NCBI GenBank assembly: GCA_964599915.1 | Contig: CAZRHR010000004.1 | Coordinates: 13,314-77,313 of the forward strand | DNA from: CAZRHR01 sp964599915 | GTDB lineage: Bacteria; Bacteroidota; Bacteroidia; CAIKAF01 | DNA: 64,000 nucleotides | Direction of reading: 5' to 3' | Part shown: one piece after another, positions 1 through 9,877 of the stretch | Layout: every line of letters begins with the position of its first letter | Position numbering within the stretch: position 1 is the stretch's first letter | Position numbers and translations under genes: made by a program | Notes under the pieces: generated by a model | Told to the model about the DNA's origin: nothing | Databases searched by the model: none | What the model saw: only the letters and a program-made list of their open reading frames with translations

Positions 1-210
1 ACCTCTTTCGACGTTATCTTAACCAACGCTGGTGGATCTAAGCTCAATGTAGTTAAAGTGGTGAAAGATCTTACCGGTCTCGGTTTGAAAGAAGCCAAAG
101 AACTGGTTGACGGTGCTCCGAAGCCAGTAAAAGAGGGCGTTTCCAAAGAGGAAGCCGAATCTATCAAAGCGCAGCTTGTTGAAGCTGGTGCTGAAGTAGA
201 AGTGAAGTAA
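1..210 (+). CDS. rplL: 50S ribosomal protein L7/L12, C-terminal part (5' end outside window)
   Basis: The window opens inside this reading frame; 69 codons and a TAA stop at 208-210 are visible. The translated piece contains KVVKDLTGLGLKEAKELVDG and ends AGAEVEVK, which is the C-terminal domain of L7/L12, the stalk protein that recruits translation factors to the ribosome. The N-terminal dimerisation domain and hinge lie outside the window. Its position just upstream of rpoB and rpoC matches the conserved rplJL-rpoBC gene order. Identification is firm; the start cannot be seen. Confidence 0.97.
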   Translation, partial: TSFDVILTNAGGSKLNVVKVVKDLTGLGLKEAKELVDGAPKPVKEGVSKEEAESIKAQLVEAGAEVEVK

Positions 211-237
211 TTCACCCTACCCTCTAAGGGTATTTAA

Positions 238-278
238 GACCATGCCCCGGTAGCCTAATGCGCTACCGGGCATTGGTC
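238..278 (+). terminator. Hairpin between rplL and rpoB (attenuator or processing site)
   Basis: Left arm 238-254 and right arm 262-278 pair through nine perfect GC-rich base pairs next to the 7-nt loop and five more at the base, separated by a short mismatched stretch. Only a broken T stretch (TTGTTTTG) follows, so this is not a strong intrinsic terminator. Partial termination or RNase cleavage between rplL and rpoB is known in Escherichia coli; a similar role here is inferred from position. Confidence 0.6.
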
Positions 279-340
279 TAAACTTGTTTTGTAGCCGAAA
301 TGTTTTTTTCCGCTTTTCTTTAACTTTCTTCCTACAACAT

Positions 341-3300
341 ATGGCTCAGGCCCAGCATACCACAGCTATCTCAAAACGGAAATCTTTCCAATCTACCCAA
401 CATCAGGTAGATTATCCCGATTTCCTCGAAGTTCAGTTGAAGTCATTCAAGGATTTCTTCCAACTCGAAACAACACCTGAAAACAGGACAAAAGAAGGTC
501 TTTTCGCCGTTTTTAATGAGAATTTTCCCATTACCGACGCGCGTAACCAATTTGTTCTCGAGTTCCTCGACTACTTCATCGACCCGCCCAGATACACCAT
601 TGACGAATGTATCGAGCGCGGCCTGACCTACAGCGTGCCCCTCAAGGCTAAACTTAAGCTGTATTGTACCGATCCGGAACACGAAGACTTTGAAACTATT
701 ATCCAAGACGTGTACCTCGGAACCATTCCCTACATGACCCCCAAAGGGACTTTTGTAGTCAATGGCGCCGAACGCGTTATCGTTTCTCAGCTACACCGGT
801 CACCTGGCGTTTTCTTCGGCCAAAGCCGACACGCCAATGGTACCAAATTGTATTCCGCAAGAATTATCCCCTTCAAAGGATCTTGGATTGAATTTGCTAC
901 GGACATCAACAACGTGATGTTCGCATACATAGACCGGAAGAAAAAATTACCGGTTACTACCTTATTTCGTGCCATCGGATACGAAACCGACAAAGACATT
1001 CTTGAAATCTTTGGACTGGCCGATGAAATTAAAGTCAATAAAGCCAACCTGAAAAAAATTGTTGGTCGCAAATTGGCTGCAAGGGTCATCAAAACTTGGT
1101 TCCAAGACTTCGTTGATGATGATACTGGTGAAGTGGTCTCTATTGAGCGGAACGAGGTAATCCTCGACCGTGAAGTGGTCATCGAAGCCGATCACGTAGA
1201 CCAAATCCTTGAGTCTGGTGTGAAAAGCATTATTATTCACCGCGAAGACCCAGGTACTGCTGACTTCAGTATCATTTACAATACCCTAGCTAAGGATACC
1301 ACCAATTCTGAAATTGAAGCGGTTGAACACATCTATCGTGTGCTCAGAAATGCTGAACCGCCCGATGAAGAAACGGCCCGTGGTGTACTTGAGAAACTCT
1401 TTTTCTCTGATAAGCGTTACGACCTCGGCGAGGTTGGACGTTTCCGTATCAACAGAAAATTGGGTCTTGATCTTAGCGCGGATGTCCGTGTTCTCACCAA
1501 GCAAGACATCATTGCAATCGTAAAACACCTTATTCAGCTTATTAACTCTAAAGCCAACGTAGATGACATCGACCACTTGTCGAATCGTCGTGTGCGTACC
1601 GTGGGTGAACAGCTTTATAACCAATTCGGTGTAGGTTTAGCACGTATGGCCCGTACCATTCGCGAAAGAATGAATGTGCGGGACAATGAGGTATTCACGC
1701 CTGTGGACCTGATTAATGCCAAAACCCTTTCTTCCGTTATCAATTCCTTCTTTGGAACCAACCAGCTGAGCCAGTTTATGGATCAGACCAACCCGTTGGC
1801 AGAGGTTACACACAAACGTCGTTTAAGTGCACTCGGTCCCGGTGGTCTTTCCCGTGAAAGAGCCGGTTTCGAGGTTCGTGACGTACACTACACCCACTAC
1901 GGTCGGTTATGTACCATCGAAACCCCAGAAGGTCCAAACATCGGTTTGATTTCTTCCCTTTGTGTTTATGCACGAATCAATAAACTAGGCTTTATTGAAA
2001 CGCCTTATCGCAAGGTAGAAGAAGGACGGGTGAAATTGAATGATGACATCATTTACCTGAGCGCAGAAGAGGAAGAAGCCTCTATGATTGCTCAAGCCAA
2101 TGCGCATATTTCAGCGGATGGCTCATTCCAAGATACACGGGTTAAAGCGCGTTTCGAAGGTGATTTCCCCGTACCTACCCCCGATGAGGTAAAACTGATG
2201 GACGTTGCGCCAAACCAGATTGCTTCTATCGCAGCTTCTTTGATTCCATTCCTTGAGCATGATGATGCCAACCGTGCATTGATGGGCTCCAACATGATGC
2301 GCCAGGCCGTTCCTTTGGTTCGTCCTGAAGCACCAATCGTAGGAACAGGTTTGGAAGAACGTGTCGCCAAAGACTCTCGTCTGCTGCTCAATGCAGAATT
2401 TGACGGGGTGGTGGAGTACGTGGATGCCAACCGTGTTGCGATTCGTTACGAAAGAGACGACGCTGAAAAGCTCGTGAGCTTCGACGATGATGTTGTTTCT
2501 TACAAACTCATTAAATTCCGTAAAACCAACCAAAATACCACCATTACCCTGAAGCCTATCGTGAAAAAAGGGCAAAGGGTTAGAAAAGGTGATGTGTTAT
2601 GTGAAGGTTTTGGTACCCAAGATGGCGAATTAGCACTCGGACGTAACCTTTTGGTAGCTTTCATGCCATGGAAAGGATACAACTTCGAAGATGCTATTGT
2701 AATTTCTGAGCGTGTTGCACGTGAAGATATTTTCACTTCCATCCACATTGATGAATTCATCATGGAAGTGCGGGATACCAAAATGGGCCAAGAAGAACTC
2801 ACCGCAGATATTCCAAACGTTTCTGAAGAAGCTACCCGCGATTTAGATGAAAATGGATTGATCCGCATTGGGGCCGAAGTGGTTCCAGGTGATATTCTTA
2901 TTGGTAAGATTACTCCGAAAGGTGAATCTGATCCTACCCCCGAAGAGAAACTTTTACGTGCCATCTTTGGTGACAAAGCCGGTGATGTAAAAGATGCTTC
3001 GATGAAAGCGCCACCATCTTTATATGGGGTAGTGGTTGACAAGAAATTGTTCTCCAAATCCATTAAAGACCGCCGTGCCAAGGCTGAAGACAAGAAGGAA
3101 GTCGAATTGCTTGACAAAGAATATGACAAGGAATTCGGGCTGCTTCGTGAAAAATTGGTGAATAAGCTCATGCTGCTATTGGAAGGTAAAACTTGTAATG
3201 GCGTGTACAACAACCTTCGTGAGGAGGTGGTGAAGAAAGGCAGCAAATACACCAAGAAAAGCTTCAACAATTTGGATTTCGTGCATTTGAATCCGGATAA

Positions 3301-4162
3301 CTGGACCAAAGAAGACGATACCAATGCACGTGTAAAACAACTTTTACACAATTACACCATTAAGCATAATGACTTGTATGGTGTGTACAAGCGGAAAAAG
3401 TATAACATCACTGTAGGTGATGAGTTGCCTTCCGGTATTGTGCAGTTGGCCAAGGTGTATATTGCCAAAAAGCGTAAACTGAAAGTAGGTGATAAGCTTG
3501 CAGGTCGTCACGGAAACAAAGGTATTGTAGCCAGGATTGTACGTCCTGAGGATATGCCTTTCCTAGAGGACGGAACGCCTGTAGACATCGTGTTGAACCC
3601 ATTGGGTGTACCCTCACGGATGAACCTAGGTCAGATTTACGAAACCATCCTTGCTTGGGCCGGATTGAAATTGGGTCGCAAATATGCCACCCCCATTTTT
3701 GACGGAGCTACCTTGGATGATATTCAAAAAGAATGCGAAGATGCAGGGTTGCCACGCTTGGGTCGTACGTTCCTTCAGGACGGCGGCACAGGTGAGCGTT
3801 TCGACCAACCTGCCACCGTGGGTGTGATCTACATGATCAAGCTTAGCCACATGGTAGATGATAAAATGCACGCGCGTTCTATCGGGCCCTACTCGCTCAT
3901 TACCCAGCAACCGTTGGGCGGTAAAGCACAGTTCGGAGGCCAGCGTTTCGGTGAGATGGAAGTGTGGGCATTGGAGGCGTTCGGCGCAGCCAATATCCTG
4001 CAGGAAATCCTTACCGTAAAAAGCGATGATGTGATGGGAAGAGCAAAAGCCTACGAATCTATCGTTAAAGGCGACATTTTGCCTACCCCTGGCATCCCGG
4101 AATCTTTCAACGTATTGTTGCATGAGCTCCGTGGCTTAGGACTGAAAATCACCTTAGACTAA
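341..4162 (+). CDS. rpoB: DNA-directed RNA polymerase subunit beta
   Basis: Catalytic beta subunit of RNA polymerase, 1273 aa with the ATG at 341 (protein starts MAQAQHTTAIS). The frame is open further up to a TTG at 284, but those 19 extra residues are hydrophobic and not family-like. The rifampicin pocket reads SQLSQFMDQTNPLAEVTHKR and then SALGPGG, with the Asp, His and Ser whose mutation gives resistance all wild type. GRHGNKG and FGGQRFGEMEVWALEAFGAA near the C-terminus are the conserved catalytic-face and clamp-contact motifs. It lies 130 bp after rplL, across a hairpin, and 25 bp before rpoC, so rpoBC are surely co-transcribed. Confidence 0.99.
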   Translation: MAQAQHTTAISKRKSFQSTQHQVDYPDFLEVQLKSFKDFFQLETTPENRTKEGLFAVFNENFPITDARNQFVLEFLDYFIDPPRYTIDECIERGLTYSVPLKAKLKLYCTDPEHEDFETIIQDVYLGTIPYMTPKGTFVVNGAERVIVSQLHRSPGVFFGQSRHANGTKLYSARIIPFKGSWIEFATDINNVMFAYIDRKKKLPVTTLFRAIGYETDKDILEIFGLADEIKVNKANLKKIVGRKLAARVIKTWFQDFVDDDTGEVVSIERNEVILDREVVIEADHVDQILESGVKSIIIHREDPGTADFSIIYNTLAKDTTNSEIEAVEHIYRVLRNAEPPDEETARGVLEKLFFSDKRYDLGEVGRFRINRKLGLDLSADVRVLTKQDIIAIVKHLIQLINSKANVDDIDHLSNRRVRTVGEQLYNQFGVGLARMARTIRERMNVRDNEVFTPVDLINAKTLSSVINSFFGTNQLSQFMDQTNPLAEVTHKRRLSALGPGGLSRERAGFEVRDVHYTHYGRLCTIETPEGPNIGLISSLCVYARINKLGFIETPYRKVEEGRVKLNDDIIYLSAEEEEASMIAQANAHISADGSFQDTRVKARFEGDFPVPTPDEVKLMDVAPNQIASIAASLIPFLEHDDANRALMGSNMMRQAVPLVRPEAPIVGTGLEERVAKDSRLLLNAEFDGVVEYVDANRVAIRYERDDAEKLVSFDDDVVSYKLIKFRKTNQNTTITLKPIVKKGQRVRKGDVLCEGFGTQDGELALGRNLLVAFMPWKGYNFEDAIVISERVAREDIFTSIHIDEFIMEVRDTKMGQEELTADIPNVSEEATRDLDENGLIRIGAEVVPGDILIGKITPKGESDPTPEEKLLRAIFGDKAGDVKDASMKAPPSLYGVVVDKKLFSKSIKDRRAKAEDKKEVELLDKEYDKEFGLLREKLVNKLMLLLEGKTCNGVYNNLREEVVKKGSKYTKKSFNNLDFVHLNPDNWTKEDDTNARVKQLLHNYTIKHNDLYGVYKRKKYNITVGDELPSGIVQLAKVYIAKKRKLKVGDKLAGRHGNKGIVARIVRPEDMPFLEDGTPVDIVLNPLGVPSRMNLGQIYETILAWAGLKLGRKYATPIFDGATLDDIQKECEDAGLPRLGRTFLQDGGTGERFDQPATVGVIYMIKLSHMVDDKMHARSIGPYSLITQQPLGGKAQFGGQRFGEMEVWALEAFGAANILQEILTVKSDDVMGRAKAYESIVKGDILPTPGIPESFNVLLHELRGLGLKITLD

Positions 4163-4187
4163 AAACAACGTTTGAACGGAATCATAT

Positions 4188-7100
4188 ATGGCCTTTCAAA
4201 AAGATGTGAAAATCGTTAGCGATTTTTCAAAAATTACCATCAGCTTAGCTTCTCCGGATCATATCCTTGAGCAAAGCCGTGGTGAAGTTACCAAACCGGA
4301 AACCATTAATTACCGGACTTTTAAACCCGAACGGGACGGACTTTTCTGTGAGCGTATCTTCGGTCCTGTAAAGGATTGGCAGTGTGCTTGCGGAAAGTAT
4401 AAGGGCATTCGCTACAAAGGCATTGTCTGCGACCGTTGCGGGGTGGAAGTAACGGAGAAAAAAGTGCGTCGCGAACGGACAGGGCATATCATGCTCACCG
4501 TTCCTGTAGCACACATTTGGTATTTCCGTTCCTTGCCAAACAAAATCGGTCTTCTTTTAGGTTTGCCTACCAAGAAGCTGGAAGCTATTATTTACTACGA
4601 AAAATATGTCGTTGTTCAGCCGGGTATCAAAGAAGGTGACGGGGTTCATAAAATGGACTTCCTCTCTGAAGAAGAGTACTTGGACATCATGGATACGCTT
4701 CCAAAAGAAAACCAGTACTTGGATGACCAAGACCCACAGAAGTTCATCGCCAAAATGGGCGGTGATGCGCTGTATGACTTGTTGTCTCGCGTGAAATTGG
4801 ATGAATTGTCCTATGAATTGCGCAACCAAGCCGATACTGAAACTTCTCAACAGAGAAAACAAGAAGCACTCAAGCGTCTCCAGGTGGTGGAATCTTTCCG
4901 TGATGCCAATGGCCGTATGGAAAACCGCCCTGAATGGATGGTTATTAAGGTGATTCCTGTTATTCCACCCGACTTGCGTCCGCTTGTACCCTTGGATGGT
5001 GGTCGTTTCGCAACTTCTGACCTGAACGACTTATACCGTAGGGTTATTATTCGGAACAACCGTTTGAAGCGTTTGATCGAAATCAAGGCGCCGGAAGTTA
5101 TCCTTCGGAACGAAAAAAGGATGTTACAAGAAGCAGTAGATGCTTTGTTTGACAACTCCCGCAAATCTTCCGCTGTAAAAACAGATTCTAACCGTCCTTT
5201 GAAATCTCTTTCAGATAGCTTGAAAGGAAAACAAGGTCGTTTCCGTCAGAACCTACTTGGAAAAAGGGTGGATTACTCAGCCCGTTCCGTTATTGTGGTG
5301 GGTCCTGAATTGAAACTTCACGAGTGCGGTTTACCAAAAGATATGGCGGCTGAATTATTCAAGCCGTTTATTATCCGTAAGCTCATTCAACGTGGATTGG
5401 TAAAAACGGTTAAGTCTGCCAAGAAAATTGTAGATCGCAGAGATCCTGTGATTTGGGAGATTCTTGAAAATGTACTGAAAGGACACCCTGTTCTTTTGAA
5501 CCGTGCCCCAACGCTTCACCGTCTTGGAATTCAAGCGTTCCAACCTAAATTGATTGAAGGTAAAGCTATTCAATTGCACCCATTGAGCTGTACGGCATTC
5601 AACGCCGACTTTGATGGTGACCAGATGGCGGTACACGTTCCTCTAGGGAATGCAGCCATTTTGGAAGCTCAAATTTTGATGCTGGGTGCGCACAACATCA
5701 TCAACCCTGCAAACGGTGCACCTATCGCGGTTCCGTCTCAGGACATGGTATTGGGTCTTTATTACATGACCAAAGGTCGCCGTTCTATTCCTGAAAATCC
5801 TGTGCATGGTGAAGGACTTCGCTTCTACGGACCCGAAGAAGTCATCATCGCTTGGAATGAAAAGAAAATTGACCTGCATGCTTGGATTCATGTCCGCGTG
5901 AATGTCCGTAAGGAAGATGGTTCGCTTTCAAATGAAATGCTTGAAACCACTGTTGGACGTGTACTATTCAACGAAGTAGTGCCTACCCAATATGGTTTCA
6001 TTAACCAGTTGTTGACCAAGAAAAGTCTGCGGGACATTATCGGAGATGTCTATAAAAACACGAACATGGCAGTTACGGCCAAGTTCTTGGATGATATCAA
6101 AGATTTAGGGTATCGCATGGCTTACCGTGGTGGCTTAAGTTTCGTCATCGATGACTTGGTGATTCCTGCTGAGAAAACCGAGTTGATTGCAGACGCTACC
6201 GCTCAGGTAGAAGAAGTATTAAGCAACTACGCTCTTGGTTTTATTACCAACAACGAACGTTACAACCAAATCATCGACATCTGGACGCATACCAACAGCC
6301 GGTTGACCCAGATTTTGATGAAACAGATTTCCGAGGATAAACAAGGCTTTAATCCTGTGTATATGATGCTGGATTCAGGTGCCCGTGGTTCTAAAGAGCA
6401 GATTCGTCAGCTTTGCGGAATGCGTGGTCTGATGGCCAAACCACAGAAGTCTGGTGATACGGGGAATGAAATTATCGAAAACCCGATTCTTTCAAACTTT
6501 AAAGAAGGACTAAGCATTCTTGAGTACTTCATTTCTACCCACGGTGCCCGTAAGGGTCTTGCGGATACGGCTTTGAAAACAGCCGATGCAGGATACCTCA
6601 CCCGTCGTTTGGTAGACGTAGCCCAAGATGTAATTATTACTGAGCCGGATTGCGGAACCCTTCGTGGTTTGCAAATGACGGCTTTGAAAAACAATGATGA
6701 AGTAGTAGAAAGTCTATATGACCGAATCCTTGGCCGTGTAGCTTTGTTCGACGTCATTCATCCAAATACCGGCGAGGTACTCATCCATGGTGGAGAAGAA
6801 ATCACTGAGCAAGATGCCAGAATGATTGAAGAATCTCCCATCGAAATGGTGGACATCCGTTCCGTATTGACTTGTGAAACCAAACGAGGCGTTTGTGCCA
6901 AATGTTATGGACGGAACTTGTCTACGGGCCGTATGGTTCAAGCCGGTGAGGCGGTAGGCGTTATTGCTGCTCAATCCATTGGTGAACCTGGTACACAGCT
7001 TACCCTGAGAACATTCCACGTAGGTGGTGTGGCCGGAGGTATTGCTGCCCAATCTAAAATTGAGGCCAAATATGATGGCCGCCTAGAAATCGAAGAACTT

Positions 7101-8501
7101 CGTACTGTTACCCGTGATGAAGAACAAGGTGGTGATACCGTGGTTATTGGTCGCTCCGCAGAAATGCGTTTGGTGGACAAAAATACCGGCATCACTTTGA
7201 CTACACACTTGATTCCTTATGGTTCTAAGTTGTATGTTCAAGATGGACAGGAAGTTAAGAAAGGTGATTTAATTTGTGACTGGGATCCATGGAATGCCGT
7301 TATCCTATCTGAATTCCAAGGTATTGTTGACTTCGAAAACATTGAAGAAGGCGTTACCTATCGTGAAGAAACGGATGAACAAACCGGTTTCCGTGAGAAG
7401 GTGGTTATTGAGCGTCGCGACAAAACCAAAAACCCAACCATTCGCATTATGGATGGGGCTGGAAATGTCCTTCGTAACTACAACATTCCTTCTGGTGCTC
7501 ACATCACTGTAGAAAATGGTCATACCGTTACTGCAGGGCAAGTGCTTGTGAAAATTCCACGTTCTTCCGGAAAAACTGGGGATATTACAGGTGGTTTACC
7601 ACGTGTAACGGAATTGTTCGAGGCACGTAATCCGAGCAGCCCGGCAGTGATTTCAGAAGTTGACGGCTTGGTTAGCTTTGGTAAAATCAAGCGGGGTAAC
7701 CGTGAGATTGCCGTAGAAACACGTACCGGTGAGATTCGCAGATATTTGGTTTCTTTGGCCAAGCACATTCTCGTACAGGAAAACGACTTCGTGAAAGCGG
7801 GTCAGCCCTTGACCGATGGTGCCACCACGCCTTCTGATATTCTTGCCATCAAAGGCCCAACTGCCGTGCAAGAATATTTGGTGAACGAAATCCAAGAAGT
7901 ATACCGCTTACAGGGTGTAAAAATCAATGATAAGCACTTTGAGGTGATCGTTCGTCAGATGATGAAAAAGGTGGAAATTTTGGAATCCGGTGACACACCA
8001 TTCTTGGAAGGTCAGTTGGTGAACAAAATTGAGTTCATGGAGCGCAACGATGAGTTGTTTGGTAAAGTGGTGGTGATTGACGCTGGAGATTCCAGCGACT
8101 TGAAGAAAGGCCAAATGATCAGTGCCCGCAGACTTCGTGACGAGAATGCCATGCTGGTGCGTAAGGACCTAAAACCTGTACAAGCCCGTGATGCCGTTGC
8201 AGCTACCTCGGTTGCTGTACTCCAAGGTATTACCCGTGCATCCCTTCAAACCGATAGCTGGATTTCTGCTGCCTCTTTCCAGGAAACAACCAAAGTCTTG
8301 AATGAAGCCGCGGTTTCTGCCAAGATTGATTATCTGGAAGGTTTGAAGGAAAATGTGATCGTGGGCCACTTGATTCCTGCCGGAACAGGTCTGAAAACCT
8401 ACCGCAACACGGTGGTTTATAATGCCGACGAAGCAGCACAAACGGAAGCTTTATCTGCCGGTAAAGAACGCAAAACACGTTCTATCCATATTGAAGGATA
8501 A
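4188..8501 (+). CDS. rpoC: DNA-directed RNA polymerase subunit beta'
   Basis: Largest subunit of RNA polymerase, 1437 aa. The N-terminal zinc-binding cysteines are seen as CACGKYKG followed by CDRCGVEV. The catalytic magnesium loop NADFDGDQMAVH is intact and follows the typical LNRAPTLHRLGIQAF segment. A second cysteine cluster (CETKRGVCAKCYG) and the following GEAVGVIAAQSIGEPGTQLT bridge/trigger region are also complete. Start ATG at 4188 gives the usual MAFQKDVKI-type N-terminus. It is the last gene of the rplL-rpoB-rpoC unit, closed by the hairpin terminator at 8523-8549. Confidence 0.99.
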   Translation: MAFQKDVKIVSDFSKITISLASPDHILEQSRGEVTKPETINYRTFKPERDGLFCERIFGPVKDWQCACGKYKGIRYKGIVCDRCGVEVTEKKVRRERTGHIMLTVPVAHIWYFRSLPNKIGLLLGLPTKKLEAIIYYEKYVVVQPGIKEGDGVHKMDFLSEEEYLDIMDTLPKENQYLDDQDPQKFIAKMGGDALYDLLSRVKLDELSYELRNQADTETSQQRKQEALKRLQVVESFRDANGRMENRPEWMVIKVIPVIPPDLRPLVPLDGGRFATSDLNDLYRRVIIRNNRLKRLIEIKAPEVILRNEKRMLQEAVDALFDNSRKSSAVKTDSNRPLKSLSDSLKGKQGRFRQNLLGKRVDYSARSVIVVGPELKLHECGLPKDMAAELFKPFIIRKLIQRGLVKTVKSAKKIVDRRDPVIWEILENVLKGHPVLLNRAPTLHRLGIQAFQPKLIEGKAIQLHPLSCTAFNADFDGDQMAVHVPLGNAAILEAQILMLGAHNIINPANGAPIAVPSQDMVLGLYYMTKGRRSIPENPVHGEGLRFYGPEEVIIAWNEKKIDLHAWIHVRVNVRKEDGSLSNEMLETTVGRVLFNEVVPTQYGFINQLLTKKSLRDIIGDVYKNTNMAVTAKFLDDIKDLGYRMAYRGGLSFVIDDLVIPAEKTELIADATAQVEEVLSNYALGFITNNERYNQIIDIWTHTNSRLTQILMKQISEDKQGFNPVYMMLDSGARGSKEQIRQLCGMRGLMAKPQKSGDTGNEIIENPILSNFKEGLSILEYFISTHGARKGLADTALKTADAGYLTRRLVDVAQDVIITEPDCGTLRGLQMTALKNNDEVVESLYDRILGRVALFDVIHPNTGEVLIHGGEEITEQDARMIEESPIEMVDIRSVLTCETKRGVCAKCYGRNLSTGRMVQAGEAVGVIAAQSIGEPGTQLTLRTFHVGGVAGGIAAQSKIEAKYDGRLEIEELRTVTRDEEQGGDTVVIGRSAEMRLVDKNTGITLTTHLIPYGSKLYVQDGQEVKKGDLICDWDPWNAVILSEFQGIVDFENIEEGVTYREETDEQTGFREKVVIERRDKTKNPTIRIMDGAGNVLRNYNIPSGAHITVENGHTVTAGQVLVKIPRSSGKTGDITGGLPRVTELFEARNPSSPAVISEVDGLVSFGKIKRGNREIAVETRTGEIRRYLVSLAKHILVQENDFVKAGQPLTDGATTPSDILAIKGPTAVQEYLVNEIQEVYRLQGVKINDKHFEVIVRQMMKKVEILESGDTPFLEGQLVNKIEFMERNDELFGKVVVIDAGDSSDLKKGQMISARRLRDENAMLVRKDLKPVQARDAVAATSVAVLQGITRASLQTDSWISAASFQETTKVLNEAAVSAKIDYLEGLKENVIVGHLIPAGTGLKTYRNTVVYNADEAAQTEALSAGKERKTRSIHIEG

Positions 8502-8836
8502 ACAACCATAGATTTAAAAGTGAAGGCCACCTCAGGGTGGCCTTTTTTTATGGGGTGAGCTATTGACCTGCATCCTCCTTCTCTTCATTTAAGTTGGGCT
8601 TCCGTTTTCACTATCCATCTCTCCACATTTCAGTTCTAGTGAAACCATCCCATGCAACATGCCAAAATGATAATGCTACCTTAAGTTGCTGCATGTTTTT
8701 TTCAAAGTATCTATAGAAATGGTCAGGGTAAATTTCGCCATATGAATTATTGAATAATCCAATGAATCCTTAACATTAGTAATCAAACCAAGAGTAATCT
8801 TCAGCGTTATGAAATAAACCATCAAAAAGTAAAATC
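8502..8836. other. Intergenic stretch after rpoC
   Basis: Apart from the rpoC terminator at 8523-8549 this AT-rich stretch holds nothing I can call. A weak inverted repeat (AACATGC at 8656-8662, GCATGTT at 8691-8697, then T residues) could be a relic terminator, but its loop is long and no gene lies directly upstream of it. Confidence 0.6.
8523..8549 (+). terminator. Intrinsic terminator of rpoBC
   Basis: Perfect stem GGCCACC (8525-8531) and GGTGGCC (8536-8542) with a 4-nt loop, followed directly by seven T (8543-8549). The A/T bases flanking the stem extend it by two pairs. Textbook rho-independent terminator. Confidence 0.95.
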
Positions 8837-9244
8837 ATGAAAAAGAGTTTTTTATTCATTTCTTTACCTTTTTTACTTTTCTCTTGCGATAAGTCGTCAG
8901 ATTCCACCATGGACAACGTTGTCGAGGTAAATGATTTTCTGAGGCATCCCAATGGATTGGTAATTTCCGAGTTTATTGAAGAAGGGGTGAACAAAACCCC
9001 ACAATACAGTCCTTATCGCTTCTTTTTCAAGGATTATAATTCATTGACAGCCATTCTTTCAGCGGATTCCTTAAATGGAACTTATTTGGTTTTTCGTGAT
9101 GATAGCAGAACGGAATTACGTATCACTTTCCCAAATCATGGTCTTTTGTTTGAACTTTCAGACGATTGGTATTTCGTTTCGCAAACTAACCATGAGATTC
9201 ATTTTAAAGATCATGGCGATGTATTACGGTTTCAGAAAGAATAA
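8837..9244 (+). CDS. Small lipoprotein of unknown function
   Basis: 135 aa. The N-terminus is a lipoprotein signal peptide: MKKS, a hydrophobic stretch, then the lipobox LLFSC with the modified Cys at about residue 17, followed by DKSSDS. The mature part (about 118 aa) is polar with alternating hydrophobic residues, consistent with a small beta-rich domain (for example LRITFPNHG and FVSQTNHEIHFKDHG). I do not recognise a family; the layout resembles the many lipocalin-like lipoproteins of Bacteroidota, but that is only an impression. It stands alone between the rpoC terminator and the convergent rhodanese cluster. Confidence 0.75.
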   Translation: MKKSFLFISLPFLLFSCDKSSDSTMDNVVEVNDFLRHPNGLVISEFIEEGVNKTPQYSPYRFFFKDYNSLTAILSADSLNGTYLVFRDDSRTELRITFPNHGLLFELSDDWYFVSQTNHEIHFKDHGDVLRFQKE

Positions 9245-9559
9245 TATTAGAAAATGTAACCTACTTTTTAAAGTGGTAGCTGCAAGTTTGAGAACATTTT
9301 TCAAGTTTTACAGGGCATGAAGGATGACTCTCATTTAGTAAAATTGAACTTAGCTCATGGTCCATTGTGCCAATGGTGCCATAGCCATTACACCGCACAC
9401 TGGCCTAGATGACGCATTATTTTTTTGCGTAGGTCTCTATCGAAAAGTATGTAATGGCTTCCTTACGTTTTTTGAAGGGGTAAATATTGGCTGTTTTTTT
9501 AGAAAAAAAGGGGACCTTATGTCCCCTTATGCTTGCTTATGTTTGTATGACTTGGTGGA
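9245..9559. other. Intergenic stretch between lipoprotein and rhodanese cluster
   Basis: No credible gene. The only structure I can support is the minus-strand terminator at 9501-9528 that ends the rhodanese operon. Confidence 0.6.
9501..9528 (-). terminator. Intrinsic terminator of the rhodanese operon
   Basis: Read on the minus strand, AAGGGGAC and GTCCCCTT (9508-9515 with 9521-9528) form a perfect 8-bp stem with a 5-nt loop, followed by a run of T. It lies about 30 bp beyond the stop of the last rhodanese gene. Confidence 0.9.
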
Positions 9560-9877
9560 TTACCCCGGCCATTTGTTTTGTAGGCTTTGCCAACCCCCGC
9601 CATTCATTACTTCTGTAAAACCGGCTTTTTGAAGTGTGGCTGCGGCTGCGGCACTGCGCATACCGGAAGCGCAACACGTAATGATGGGCTGGTTTTTGTT
9701 TTTTAATTTACCGGACTTAGGAAGGTCTTGTAAGGGAACATTCAAGGCACCTTTAATATGTCCCCGCTTGAATTCGTCTGGAGTACGTACATCCAAGATG
9801 ATAGCACCCTTTGCCTTCCAAGCTTCAAAGTCTACAGGCGGCCCGATGCCCAATAATTTTTTAAACAAATTAAGCAT
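9560..9877 (-). CDS. Rhodanese-like sulfurtransferase (single domain)
   Basis: 105 aa, one rhodanese domain. It carries the usual opening element IILDVRTPDEFKRGHI and the active-site loop CCASGMRS, whose second Cys is the likely persulfide carrier; the following GGGWQSL is the typical C-terminal turn. No signal peptide, so probably cytoplasmic. Its start overlaps the stop of the next rhodanese upstream by 8 bp, indicating translational coupling. As the last gene of a cluster headed by a persulfide dioxygenase fusion, it probably moves sulfane sulfur to or from that enzyme; the exact acceptor is unknown. Confidence 0.9.
   Translation of the reverse strand: MLNLFKKLLGIGPPVDFEAWKAKGAIILDVRTPDEFKRGHIKGALNVPLQDLPKSGKLKNKNQPIITCCASGMRSAAAAATLQKAGFTEVMNGGGWQSLQNKWPG

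Noticed and set aside
284..340. Longer N-terminus of RpoB from a TTG at 284
   Set aside because: The 19 extra residues are hydrophobic, unlike RpoB, and a normal ATG start lies at 341.
2500..3351. 283-codon minus-strand frame inside rpoB
   Set aside because: Serine-rich shadow of the rpoB reading frame with no family resemblance.
8656..8699. Terminator-like inverted repeat downstream of rpoC
   Set aside because: Seven-pair stem with a loop of nearly 30 nt and no gene to terminate; the real terminator is at 8523-8549.
9357..9632. 91-codon plus-strand frame before the rhodanese cluster
   Set aside because: It crosses the minus-strand terminator and the end of a real gene; no support.
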